From: Bacteroidota bacterium | GTDB taxonomy: Bacteria; Bacteroidota; Bacteroidia; Bacteroidales; F082 | Length of the DNA stretch: 64,000 nt | Reading direction: 5' to 3' | Assembly: GCA_016715945.1 (NCBI GenBank) | Contig: JADJXJ010000001.1 | Span: forward strand, 1,736,001 to 1,800,000 | Shown: one piece after another, positions 16,760-27,700 of the stretch | Numbering within the stretch: position 1 is the first letter of the stretch | How the letters are laid out: the number at the start of each line of letters is the position of its first letter | Notes under the pieces: generated by a model | Told to the model about the DNA's origin: nothing | Database searches by the model: none | The model's input: only the letters and a program-made list of their open reading frames with translations | Position numbers and translations under genes: made by a program

Positions 16760-18361
16760 ATGCCCAAAAACTTGATCATCATCATCGCAGCAGCCCTTGT
16801 GCTGTGGACCGGCAGCCTCCCTGCCCAGCAAACAAGCCGCTCCGACCCGCGCGAAACCTCACAAAAAATAGCCGCCACCCTATTCTTTATCGAAAATTTC
16901 TACCTCGATACGGTGAACACCCCGAAGCTTACTGAGCAGGCCATCATCGGCATGCTCAAGGAGCTCGACCCGCATTCGTCGTATCTATCAAAAAAAGAGG
17001 TGGATGCCGCCAACGAACCCCTTGAAGGCAGTTTCGAGGGCATAGGCGTTACTTTTCAGTTGTTCAACGATACCATTCTCATCGTATCTCCTGTGCCGGG
17101 CGGGCCGTCCGACAAGCTTGGGATTCAGGCCGGAGACAAGATCATCCGCATCAACGGCGAGGATGCTTTCGGACCGAAGGTGAACAACAATTATGTGATG
17201 GAACGCCTCAGGGGCAAGCGTGGCACCACGGTAACAGTGAGCATCCTCAGGCAGGGCCGCAAAGAGCTGATCGACTACACCATCACCCGCGACAAAATAC
17301 CCATCAACAGCATCGACGCCACCTTTATGCTTCCGGGCAATACAGGTTTTATCAAGCTCAACAGGTTTTCGAAGACCACCATGGAAGAGTTCAGGGCTTC
17401 GATGCAGCAGCTCAGGGAGCAGGGCATGGAAAACCTCATCCTCGACCTGCGCAACAATTCCGGCGGCTTTTTGAACACAGCCGTTGAGCTTTCGGACGAA
17501 TTTTTGCCGGCCGGCAGCCTGGTGGTGTACACCGAGGGACGCAACAGCCCGCGTCAGGATTTCTTTGCCACCGGAACCGGCAGTTTCGAAAAGGGTCGCC
17601 TGGTGGTGCTGATCAACGAAGCCTCAGCTTCGGCCAGCGAGATTGTTTCGGGTGCCGTGCAGGACTCCGACCGTGGGCTGGTCATTGGCAGGCGTTCATT
17701 CGGCAAAGGGCTTGTCCAGCGCCCGTTTCAGCTTCCTGATGGCTCGGTCATCAGGCTCACCACTGCACGCTACCACACGCCGACCGGACGAAGTATCCAA
17801 CGTCCGTACAACGACGGCACCGAAAGCTATTTTCGCGACATGCAGGAGCGGGTGCGCAGGGGCGAACATATGCACGCCGACAGCATTCATTTCCCCGATT
17901 CGCTGAAATATTACACCCCGGCCGGTCGCCTGGTCTATGGCGGAGGCGGCATCATGCCCGATATCTTTGTGCCTTTCGACTCTACACAATATACAGACTA
18001 TTACTCCAACCTCATCCGCAGGGGCGTGTTCAACCGGTACACCCTGGAATACACCAACCGCGAGCGCAACCGAATCAAAAAGAACTTCCCCACTTTTGCG
18101 CAGTTCAGAAAAGAGTTCGAGGTAAACGAGGTGATGATGAAAGAATTCCTGGCAATGGCCGGCAACGAAAAAGTGGAATGGAACGAAGCCCAGTACAAGC
18201 TTTCGGAGAGCCTCATCCGTCAACAAATCAAGGCATTGATAGCCAGAAATATATGGGATATGAACGCTTACTGGGAGATCATCAGCGAAACCGACGAAAC
18301 GGTGTTGAAAGCGCTTGAGGTATTGCGTTCGGACGGTTTCTTCTCTTACCTGCGCAAATAG
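16760..18361 (+). CDS. C-terminal processing peptidase, family S41 with PDZ domain
   Basis: The 533-residue protease begins with a signal peptide (MPKNLIIIIAAALVLWTGSLPAQ), placing it in the periplasm. A helical N-terminal region (LKELDPHSSYLSKKEV) precedes a PDZ domain around residues 95-175 (GIGVTFQLFNDTILIVSPVPGGPSDKLGIQAGDKI-type strands). The S41 catalytic core follows. The Ser/Lys dyad is visible as Ser291 in SASASEIVSG and Lys316 in RRSFGKGLVQ, the same 25-residue spacing as in E. coli Tsp. Such enzymes trim or destroy envelope proteins with hydrophobic C-termini. The ATG at 16760 is preferred over upstream in-frame starts because the signal peptide begins there. It converges on the PorP/SprF gene. 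Confidence 0.94.
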   Translation: MPKNLIIIIAAALVLWTGSLPAQQTSRSDPRETSQKIAATLFFIENFYLDTVNTPKLTEQAIIGMLKELDPHSSYLSKKEVDAANEPLEGSFEGIGVTFQLFNDTILIVSPVPGGPSDKLGIQAGDKIIRINGEDAFGPKVNNNYVMERLRGKRGTTVTVSILRQGRKELIDYTITRDKIPINSIDATFMLPGNTGFIKLNRFSKTTMEEFRASMQQLREQGMENLILDLRNNSGGFLNTAVELSDEFLPAGSLVVYTEGRNSPRQDFFATGTGSFEKGRLVVLINEASASASEIVSGAVQDSDRGLVIGRRSFGKGLVQRPFQLPDGSVIRLTTARYHTPTGRSIQRPYNDGTESYFRDMQERVRRGEHMHADSIHFPDSLKYYTPAGRLVYGGGGIMPDIFVPFDSTQYTDYYSNLIRRGVFNRYTLEYTNRERNRIKKNFPTFAQFRKEFEVNEVMMKEFLAMAGNEKVEWNEAQYKLSESLIRQQIKALIARNIWDMNAYWEIISETDETVLKALEVLRSDGFFSYLRK

Positions 18362-18365
18362 GCGC

Positions 18366-19271
18366 TCAGTTGCCAAAATCCATAAAGCGGGGCGAAAGAT
18401 AGGCTCCGCTTTTTTTGTCGAACGAAAGCCTGAGCGATACTTCGTGGGTGCCACTGCTTAGCCGGGCCGTAGTTCCGGCAGCGAAGTCGTAGGTGTACGA
18501 AATCCGGGCCTTGTCGCTTATCCTCAGCCCGGCAATCAGGATAAGCGCATCCGTGTGCCTCCAGCCCAGCCCGGCCTGGAGCATACCGATTTCAGCAAGG
18601 GCCGAAGCCTGGAGAAATGAAACCTTGCCCTGGCGGTGAAACGAAAGCATACTGTGCAAACCCATGTGTCCGGAAGGCCTGAAGAAGTAAGCTGCATAGC
18701 CATGGTGATGAATAGCCACCCGCGAAAGCGAGGCATCCCGTGCCGGGGTACTCAGGTGGTTGGCTGCATAGCCAAAATTCAGGTCGCGATGCCGCAGGTG
18801 CAGACCAAACTCAAAATCCGGGCGGACGTATTGCTCATCGGGACGAACAAGTGGTTCGTTGTTTTCGAGGAAAACCAGCTGGCTGAAACGGATCACCCGT
18901 TGGTAAAAGCCTGCGCCAAGCCCGAAGCTCAGTGTGGAAGCATCGCCCAGCCTGACGCGGTAGGAATATGCCACACTGAACCGCCTGAACGACTCCTTTC
19001 CAAAGCCTTGGTTGAACGCAGTCAGCTTGAGCCCCATCTGGTAATCTTCGATGAAATGTTCCAAAGCAAAGAACTGAGCCTCAGGCGCATCCGGGAAGCC
19101 TATCCATTGCTGACGCGTGCCCAGACCCAGGTGAATATGGCCGTCGTCGTCAACAATCGCCGGATTGAAATTGTGCACACTCAGGCCATGGCTGCTGAAT
19201 AGCAAGTCGGTTTGTGCCCGAACGACCAGATGAGCCAGCAAAATAGCAATGGTCAGAATGATGTTCCTCAT
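18366..19271 (-). CDS. PorP/SprF-family outer-membrane protein of the type IX secretion system
   Basis: This 301-residue outer-membrane beta-barrel protein has a signal peptide (NIILTIAILLAHLVVRAQ) and the PorP/SprF hallmark start of the mature chain: DLLFSSHGLSVHNFNPAIV, then GLGTRQQWIGFPDAPEAQFFALEH. Alternating amphipathic strands with glycine turns follow (FSVAYSYRVRLGDASTLSFGLGAGFY, LNFGYAANHLSTPA). SprF-type proteins assist export or surface attachment of a partner cargo with a gliding-type (type B) sorting domain. Such a cargo is encoded two genes upstream in the same operon. Its ATG overlaps the stop codon of the OmpA-like gene by 4 bp. The 3' end also carries the terminator of the convergent S41 gene. 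Confidence 0.9.
   Translation of the reverse strand: MRNIILTIAILLAHLVVRAQTDLLFSSHGLSVHNFNPAIVDDDGHIHLGLGTRQQWIGFPDAPEAQFFALEHFIEDYQMGLKLTAFNQGFGKESFRRFSVAYSYRVRLGDASTLSFGLGAGFYQRVIRFSQLVFLENNEPLVRPDEQYVRPDFEFGLHLRHRDLNFGYAANHLSTPARDASLSRVAIHHHGYAAYFFRPSGHMGLHSMLSFHRQGKVSFLQASALAEIGMLQAGLGWRHTDALILIAGLRISDKARISYTYDFAAGTTARLSSGTHEVSLRLSFDKKSGAYLSPRFMDFGN
18384..18416 (+). terminator. rho-independent terminator of the S41 gene inside the porP-like 3' coding end
   Basis: AAAGCGGGGC (18384-18393) pairs with GCTCCGCTTT (18403-18412) through ten pairs including one G-T, with a 9-base loop and a T run to 18416. It sits 22 bp after the S41 stop but within the last codons of the convergent PorP/SprF gene. 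Confidence 0.75.
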
Positions 19272-21757
19272 GGCTTGAATTGTCGTGCTTGTTGCATTGT
19301 TACTCTTTTGTTGTCGATGTAAGGCACCACGAAACTGTCGGGAAAACCGGCTGCCCTGATCTGGTTGCGCAAGGCTTCGGCTTCGGGCAAGGTGTAGCGT
19401 TCACCGGCCTCGTAGCGGTAAAGCAAGCCGTCTTCTTCTTCAAAGATGCGCAGCCCGGATGCCAGGGCCGCGATGGCAGCAAAATCAACCTCCGGATTGC
19501 GCCTGACCGAGGTGATTAGAAACTGTACCCTGTAAACCAGCCTCGTACTTTTGGGCTGCGTCGAAACACGCTGACTTACAGGCACCTGGATGGGCGCATT
19601 GAGATCGAGCACCTGAAATGTGGTGCGGCGGTTTTGCTGATGCTCCTCTTCGGTGCGTGCGTTTTTGATTACCGGGAAACGCTTACCGTAGCCTTGTGCG
19701 GTTAAACGTGAAGGAGATATCCCGCTCTGAATCAGGTAGTCCACAACCGCCTGGGCACGCATGGCCGAGAGGCGTTCGTTATAATCAGCCCGTCCGCGCT
19801 CGTCGGTATGCGAGCTGATCTGGATGCGCATGGCAGGATTGTCGCGCATCAGGCTGACCAGCTTTCCAAGTTCCATCTTCGACGATTCGCGCAGCGTGGC
19901 CTTGTCGAAATCGTAGTAAATGTTGTTGATCACGATTTCCTTTTTCAGCACCACAGGGGTAAGCTCAAAGTCGAGGTCGTAGCCGTTCTGGCGATTGAGC
20001 ATTAGTTTCTGGCCGGTTTCAGGCACATTGACTACCCGCGACTCATTGAAGAATCCCTGTCGTTCGACCTTGAGGGTATAAATCCGGTTTACCGGAACTG
20101 TATCAAACACATAATAACCTTGTGCGTCGGTGATGGCTGTGCGCTCCGGCATGCCCGGCCTAACAAGCCTGACAGGCTGAGCTGCAATGGGCCGGCGTGT
20201 TTCCCGATGCACGACAGTGCCCGAGAGGCTTGCATGAGCAGCCACAGGATTAAGCCTGATCATAACTTCCTCTGTGCGTCCGGGCACGTTCAGTTGCAGC
20301 CCAACCTCAGCCTGACGGTAGCCTGCAGCCTGTGCTTTGAGGTTCAGCCGGGCAGGGCTGCAATGGTAAAGTTGAAAAATGCCCTGGTCATCCGATATCA
20401 GCTGCATACCGGAAGTTTGTGATTGTATCATTACCTCGGCTCCGGCCAACGGCTTGCCGCTTACAGCATCTGCTACCCTGCCCTTGACAAGCACCGGCAA
20501 AAGGCAGCCATGAAAGAAAAAGATATCATCGGCGCCCTGACCTGCGCGGTTCGAGCTGAAAGCACCTGTCTTTCCGCCAGGGCCAAAGCTGAGCGCAAGA
20601 TCGTCGGCCGTGGTGTTCAGGGGTGGCGGCAACAGTTGGGCTCTGCCATGTCCGGCACCGCTGATCGCACTGGCATAAAGATCCAGTCCGCCATAGCCAG
20701 GATGACCGTTGCTGGTGAATACGAGCAGGCTGTCGCCCATCATGGCCGGAAAAAGTTCTTCACCCGAAGTATTCACATTGGGTCCGGCATTCACAGGGAG
20801 ACCAAAACTTCCGTCGGGTTTTATGCTCACACTGTAGATATCGTTCCCGCCGTAGCCTCCGGGAAGTTTTGCCGCGAAATACAGCACCTTGCCATCTTCC
20901 GCTACAAAGGGATGACCGTAAAGAAATTTTTTGTTGACAAATTCGGGTTGACGCGGGCGCGAAAAAATGAATGTCACAGGGTCAAAGTCCGACTGCAGGA
21001 TGGTGCATCGCTGCCTGCGGTTGTTGCAAGAGGTAAAGAAGACCCTTTTTCGACCGGGATCCCAGGCAAAGGTTGCCACATTTCTGTTTTGCTGAACCGG
21101 TAGAGTAATGGCCTCACCATAGCTGCCATCGGCCCGGGAGATGAAAAGGTAGAGGCGGGAGTAATCCTGCATGGTGCGGCCATCGTAGGATGGCACTAAA
21201 GATTGGGCAGGCCGCATGGAACTGATAACCAGTTCATTGCCCAGCCATCGAGGGGCATAATCCGAAAAACTGCTGTTGATGCCTTCGGGCGCCTCCCTGA
21301 GCTCAAGACCGGCATGGGGGATGCCCGCATGCGCGGTATATTTGGCTAAAGCCTCCTTGAGCTGCCCGGCGCGCTGATGCAAAGGGTTGATTTCGAGCGC
21401 CCTGTCGAGAAAAGCCTGCGCTTTGGCCGATTGTCCCATCCGCATGGCAGCATCGGCCGCCCAAATAAGCACCTCCACATCTTTACGTTCCTCGCCCAGG
21501 GCATCTTCGTACCATTGCAGGGCTTTCGAAAACTGATTCATCCGGTGATAAGAGGAAGCTACTTTCATTGCCAGTTCCATGCGCTTCGTTGTCGCATCGG
21601 TCTTGCGAAACGCGGCCTCGTAAAGCCTGCCGGCACGTGCAAAATTATGCACGGCATACGCCTTATCTCCCTGACGTTCAAGGCTTACCTGTGCCAGAAC
21701 CGACGGCCCCATGACCATCAGAAAACATGCAACGACCAAAATCACCTGCTTCTTCAT
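19268..21757 (-). CDS. OmpA-family envelope protein with TPR, PD40, CarboxypepD-like and SPOR-like regions (PorE/SprF-associated type)
   Basis: This 829-residue protein has a signal peptide (VILVVACFLMVMGPSVLAQ). TPR helices at about 25-140 (ARAGRLYEAAFRKTD, FSKALQWYEDALGEER) precede a PD40/WD40-like propeller at about 165-430 with repeated LYFAA, VFFTS and LLVFTSNGHPGYGGLDLYAS strands. Two carboxypeptidase-regulatory-like domains follow (VKGRVADAVSGKPLAGAEV; SLSGTVVHRETRRPIAAQPV). The OmpA peptidoglycan-binding domain is at about 605-715 (YYDFDKATLRESSKMELGKL, SSHTDERGRADYNERLSAMRAQ). The tail of about 90 residues is SPOR-like (YRVQFLIT, LLYRYEAGERYTLPEAEALR, AGFPDSFVVPYI). It probably tethers the adhesin/PorP complex to peptidoglycan. 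It overlaps both neighbours by 4 bp. Confidence 0.9.
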   Translation of the reverse strand: MKKQVILVVACFLMVMGPSVLAQVSLERQGDKAYAVHNFARAGRLYEAAFRKTDATTKRMELAMKVASSYHRMNQFSKALQWYEDALGEERKDVEVLIWAADAAMRMGQSAKAQAFLDRALEINPLHQRAGQLKEALAKYTAHAGIPHAGLELREAPEGINSSFSDYAPRWLGNELVISSMRPAQSLVPSYDGRTMQDYSRLYLFISRADGSYGEAITLPVQQNRNVATFAWDPGRKRVFFTSCNNRRQRCTILQSDFDPVTFIFSRPRQPEFVNKKFLYGHPFVAEDGKVLYFAAKLPGGYGGNDIYSVSIKPDGSFGLPVNAGPNVNTSGEELFPAMMGDSLLVFTSNGHPGYGGLDLYASAISGAGHGRAQLLPPPLNTTADDLALSFGPGGKTGAFSSNRAGQGADDIFFFHGCLLPVLVKGRVADAVSGKPLAGAEVMIQSQTSGMQLISDDQGIFQLYHCSPARLNLKAQAAGYRQAEVGLQLNVPGRTEEVMIRLNPVAAHASLSGTVVHRETRRPIAAQPVRLVRPGMPERTAITDAQGYYVFDTVPVNRIYTLKVERQGFFNESRVVNVPETGQKLMLNRQNGYDLDFELTPVVLKKEIVINNIYYDFDKATLRESSKMELGKLVSLMRDNPAMRIQISSHTDERGRADYNERLSAMRAQAVVDYLIQSGISPSRLTAQGYGKRFPVIKNARTEEEHQQNRRTTFQVLDLNAPIQVPVSQRVSTQPKSTRLVYRVQFLITSVRRNPEVDFAAIAALASGLRIFEEEDGLLYRYEAGERYTLPEAEALRNQIRAAGFPDSFVVPYIDNKRVTMQQARQFKP

Positions 21758-24700
21758 TCTCTCACAAGGGTTACTGATCCTTTGACAATGCGCACCACGG
21801 CCCCACTCAGATCCCTGATCTCATGCACATAATAATAGGTGCCCGGCGAAACCAGACTGCCATTGTACCGGCCGTCCCATCCGTCGCTTCCGGAATAGAT
21901 TTCGACACCCCAACGATTGAACACCCTGATCTGACTTCCCGCCATAAATCTGTCATTAATCTGGTCGCCATTGGGCGAAAAGGCGTTCAATCTGAACTCC
22001 TGTGCTTCGGGACGCAGCACAGCGTAGTCGCTCCACACACATCCCTTTGCCGACACAGCCTGCACATGAATGGTATCGTTGGGAAACGAGAGTCCACCAT
22101 AATTATATGTTGCTGAGAAGCCTTGCTGCAGCACCTGGCCTGCATTGCGGAAAGTGATGGTTGAACCGGCTTCCACCTGCAACAGCCTGAGCACCCTGGC
22201 ATACACATCGTCCTGCAATTCAAAGACCGGTAGAGGATTCACGAGCACGGAGGCTGTAGCCTCGGCCACACACCCGAATCCATTGGCAACCCGCACGGTG
22301 TAATTGTCGCTTTGCACAGGTGTGAGCTGAAGCACAGGTCCTGAAACCGGAGGATAAGTAAGCCATTGATAATCAAGTCCCCCGCTGGCGGTGAGTGTAA
22401 CTGTCCCGCCCTGGCAGACCTCTTCCGGACCATTGATCATTGGAAGCGGCACCGGATAGCGCAACACCTGGGCTGTACCAGGCATCACAGCAACACATTG
22501 AGCTCCGGCGCTTTGCGCCTCAACGATGTAGGTTCCGCTTATCACAGGCGTAATAAAAGTAACGGGCAAACCCGTTCCGGTCTTTTCCTGCACAAGGTCT
22601 GTCCCATTGCGCAGTAACCGGTAGTTGACACCGGTTTCCGAACCGGTCAGGAATATTGCAATGTTGTCTTCGTTGGCGCAAGCAGCTCCGCCACCAAACA
22701 GGTGATATGCTGCCGGTGGGCTGGCCAACTCAACCACGGCAGAACCGTTCATCAAGCTGATGCAGCCGCTCTGGTTTGTTGCTCTGACGGTGTAGGTTCC
22801 TGCAGCCTGAATGTTATTAAAGACAAGTGCTGCCCCGGTGCCTGTCAGCACGCGCCCTGTGGCAAAACCATCGCGCAGGAGGCTGTAGTTTGTTCCGGTC
22901 TGCGAGCCGGAAAGGGTAACCGCCAGGCCGGGACCTCCGGCACAACCTGCGCCACCTCCGCCGATCGTAAAAGCAGTGGGCTGGGGAAATACCAGCACGC
23001 GCAGCGAGTCGGTACGTTGCTGGGTGCCGTCGCTCACCCTCAGGTAATACCAGCTTGTAACCGCAGGATACACCTCGATGCTCGCCTGTGTACTTTGCAG
23101 GCCAGGAGGAACCGACCACCACTCGAAAGCATATTGGCCGCTACCACCCTGCGGCATGGCTGTAAGCCTGACTCCCTGACCGGGACATACCTGTACGGCA
23201 TTTGAAAAGATAAGTGCATTCAGCGGGCCGCCTGACACATAGACTACCGTCTGAGCAATTGAAGCACAGCCACTTACTACATCCGTTACGGTTAAAGTGA
23301 ACACCTGCGTGGCTTCCAGCGCCACAGTCATGGTTTGTAGCTGAGAGGGATTGACCACCTTCGATGCGGGCTGCCACTGATAAGCATAGTTGCCTGAGCC
23401 TGCGCTGACAGCTGCCGTGAGCAATACCGCTCCGCCATAAGGAACAGAGAAGGATGGATTGCTTTGAACTTGCGGGGGCGAAAACTGATTAACCACCACG
23501 GAACCAGCCATTAACGACACACAAGCCGTGCCCAACCGCTGTCCGGAGACAGTGTAAACCCCTTGCAGGTTAAACTCCCCGAAAACCAACGGCCCGCCCG
23601 TGCCGGGAACTTGCATCAGAATCTGGGTGTGGTTGCGATACAAGGTGTAAATGACCCCGGTTTCAGAGCCACTTAGCTGAATGGGTGCAGGCGAACCTGA
23701 AGCACAATAGCTGCCTCCGCCGGAAATTTCAAAAACCTGCGGATGTGGATTGACCTCTATGGTTTGCAGGGCTGTGGCCTGTTGTTGTCCGTCGTTGATA
23801 GTGAGGGTGAGCTGATCCGTTTGCGTGGGAGCATAGACCAGTTGGGCTCCGTTGCCCAGCAATTGCCCAGAACTATTGTGCCAGGTGTAAGAATAGGTGC
23901 CTGTCCCGCCCTCGGGCAAAGCCGTTAACACGAGTGTATCCCCCTGACAAACAGCAGCTGAAGATGCACTGATTGCGGCTGTGAGCGGTAAACCCGTTAC
24001 CACCACGAGGCTTTGGGCAGGATAGCTCACACAGCCTGTCTGGGTATCTGTGGCTGTGAACAGGAACATGGTGGTTTGCTGCATCGGAACGGACGTTGTG
24101 ATGAGGCTTGTCGGCGAAGATACCAGGTTGGCGGGCGTCCATTGATAAAGCAGGTATTGCTGGTTTCCGGCCACACTGGCTGCGAGCTGGGCATGCTCAC
24201 CCGGCTGGATTTGCTGCAGGGGATTTACCAGGGCGAGTGGCCGCAGGGCGGATTGTATTGCAACCTGCCCTTGCATGAGCCGGCTGCAGCCGGATTGGCT
24301 GGTAGCCCTGATGGTGTATTCGCCGGGCAAGGTAATGTCGGCAAACGTAATGGGCAGTCCCGTTCCCGGCAACGACTGGCCGGTAGGGATGCCATAACGC
24401 CGCAGCTCATACATCGTGCCGCTTTCCGAACCCGACAAGTTTATTGCCAGGCCGGACCCTCCTTCGCACAGGTAACCGCCTCCACTAAGTGCATAAACCT
24501 GCGGGGCTGCACGGACGGTCACTTCCACCGAGTCGGAAACCTGAGTCTGACCATCGTTCACGGTAACAACATAGCGCGTGGTCTGATCAGGCGAAACCAT
24601 GAGCTGGTTTCCGAAAAAAGTCAAGCCTTCCGGCACCGAACGCCAAACGTAGGTGTAGGCTCCGGTACCACCCGAAGCCAGGGCGAAGAGGCTGACTTCG

Positions 24701-27700
24701 CTTCCGGGACAAATGGCCTGTTGACTGGAAACCACATTAAGCTGCAGAGTTGTTGCTGTGTTCTCCACGAACACCACCACATAATCTTCTGCCACACCGC
24801 AACCGCCGGCCTGTGCCGCAGCTGTCATCCTGAAAAGGCTGGTCTCGTCAAGCGCCAAAGTGGTTGGCTGAACAGCCTGCGGATTGATAAGCTTCCCGGC
24901 TGGTTCCCACAACACCTGAAATTGCACTCCGCCTGCTATCACCTGTCCTTCGAGGGTAACCTGCGTTCCTGCCGGAATAACTTTGTCCGGACCGGCATTT
25001 ACCAGAATGGTATTTCCTGCTGCGACAGTCACAGCCCCCGACATATTGATTTCGCAACCGGCCGGCAAGGTCCGGGCATAGGCGGTGTAATTTCCGGGCT
25101 GGCTGAACTGACCGAACACTATTGCTGAACCATTACCCGTGAGGCTGGCCACTTCACTGCCATCGCGCACAAGGGTGTAACGAACAGCAGATTGTGAGCC
25201 GCTTAGGCGGATTTCGGGCAGATTGCTTCCCGGACACACCAATCCTCCACCCTGCAATGCAAACACCTGTGGCACAGGCAATACCTGAATGGCTATGGTA
25301 TCTTGGGCCGTGTTCACCCCGTCGGATACCGTCAAAACATAGGTTGAGGACTGATATGCCAGCAGCTGCACCTGCTGTTCCCATGAGTAAAATCCTGAGG
25401 GGATGGACGACCAGTGGTAGGTATAATTGCCATTGCCACCGGTGGCATAACCGTTGAGCTGCACCATATTGCCCTGGCAGACCTGGTTTTGTGAGGCGGA
25501 GGCTGTTGCTGTTAGCGGATTGCCTGTGACCACCACGGTAACAGCGACGGGCAGGCTGGCGCAGCCGGTTGTCTGGTCGGTAACGTTAAGGCTGAAAGTG
25601 GTGGTTTGTGTGAGCGGCAGCGTAGGAGTCTGTGCAGCAGTTGGTTGCGCCACCAACTGCTGGGGCGACCAGGCATAGGCATAGACACCAGAGCCGGAAG
25701 TAGCCGTACCCTGTAGAATGGTACTTGTGCCAAAAGGAATCGTCTTGTCGTTCCCGGCATCAGCCACCGGACGTTGCAATATCCCCACCGAAACTTGTCC
25801 GGGAAAAGTGCGTGCACAAAGCTGCTGCAGGTCAAATGCCTGCACACTGTACACCCCGTTCTGTGCCTGTGCCCCGAAACTGATGGCTGTACCCGTACCC
25901 TGCCTCACAAGTCCTGTAGCTTCGCCATTGCGGAACAGGCTGTAAATGACGTTGCCCTGCGAACCCGACAACCCAAGCTCAGGCGCTGGTGCACCCTGGC
26001 AGTAAGTGCCACCACCTGTAAGCTGAAAAATCTGCGGAGCCGGGCGCACTACGATGGTCAGCGAGTCGGTGAAGGTGGCAAAACCATCTATGATCACAAC
26101 CTTGTATGTCGTTGTCTGTGAGGGGCCTACCGAGGGGTTGAACTGCTGTGACGCAAACCCTGGAGGATTTGATGTCCAGCTGTAGGTATAATTTCCTGAA
26201 CCGCCTGAAGCCAGTGCAGTGAGTTGCACGCTTTCGCCGGGGCAAATGGAATAGGACGAAGCGCTTAATTGCGCACTAAGGCTTACGCCACCTGTAACAA
26301 AAACGACGGTTTCGCTTTCGGCGCTCGAACAGCTGGTTTGCTGGTCAGTTACCCGCAGTTTAAAAAGACGGGTGCCCGTCAGCGGCACTGTGGCAGCCTG
26401 GGCCGAGTTGGGATTGATCAGAAAACTCTCAGGCGACCAGCTGAACAGGTAGCTGCCTGATCCTCCGCTGGCTGAGCCGTTGAGCAAAGCCGATTGTCCG
26501 CTCTGAATGCTTTGATTCGGGCCAGCATTGGCCACCGGAAGCGGAATGACTGTCACCTCGGCCTGTCCGCCCATCATGCGCTGGCACTGTGTAGCTACAT
26601 AGACTGCTTTTGCGGTATATATGCCCGAAAGCGCCTGAGGCCCAAAATTTAGCGGACTTTCATCGCCCTGAAACGAGCTAACTACCTGGCCGTCGCGCAA
26701 CAAATCATACCTTGTGCCGTATTGCGAACCTGTCAGTCCCACCAGCCTGCCTTCGCCCCCCTGACAATATCCGCCACCTCCCGTCAGGCTGAACAGGATG
26801 GGCAAGGGATGCACGGTAACAGTCACACTGCTTGAGATGCTCTGCGAACCATCACTTACCTGAAGATGGTAAGTTGTTGTCGATTGGGGACTTACACTGA
26901 CATTAGGCCCGGTAGCTGTAAATCCTGCAGGAGTTGAAGTCCAGACGTAAGTGTAGGTGCCATTGCCTCCGCCAGCGGTGGCCTGAAGCTGCACTTGCTC
27001 GCCGGCACAAATCGCACTGGATGAGGCTGTTATGCTTACGGTGAGCGGCCCTCCTGCCACAACCACCAACAAGCTGTCGGGCGGACTCACGCATTGCGAG
27101 GTCAGATCGCGCGCAACCACCGTAAACAACCTGGTCTGGTAGAGCGGAATGGTGGAAGTGGTTGCTTGAGTTGGATTTACCACATAAGAAGCTGGTTGCC
27201 ATTGAAATACATATGCCCCCGAGCCCCCGGTTGCCGCCGCCGATAGCATTGCAGATTCGCCCACGCCAATGGTCAGATCATTGGCTGCGAGCACCTGAGG
27301 AACGGGCTGCTGTATAATCTGTGCATTACCGCTCATCTGCCTTGAGCAAAAGGTGCTTGCATTGGTAGCAACAATGGTGTAAAAACCTGACTCGTTCAGG
27401 CTGCCAAACGAGAGGGTGAAGCCTGTACCATTGCGTATAATCCCTGTGGCCAGCCCGTTGCGAAACAACTCATAACTCACCCCCAGCTCCGAGCTGCTCA
27501 GAAAAACTTCGGGAGCCTGTCCGCCACTGCAGTAACTGCCTCCGCCCAACACACTATACTGCTGCGGCAGAGGATCAACCCTCACTTCCACCTCGTTGAG
27601 CATAAATATCTCACAACCTGTTCCACCATTGATGGCTTTCACCGAATAAAACCCGGCCTGACTGAATTGCCCAAAAGTGATGGCGGCACCCGTGCCAGGA

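Noticed and set aside
24013..25128. A 371-codon open frame antisense to the adhesin repeats, and similar frames nearby
   Set aside because: These recur in step with the 765-bp repeat of the sense gene and have no signal or domain.
22968..27553. Regular spacing in the adhesin gene considered as a CRISPR or satellite array
   Set aside because: Units are 765 bp, diverged, and keep one open reading frame; they encode protein modules.
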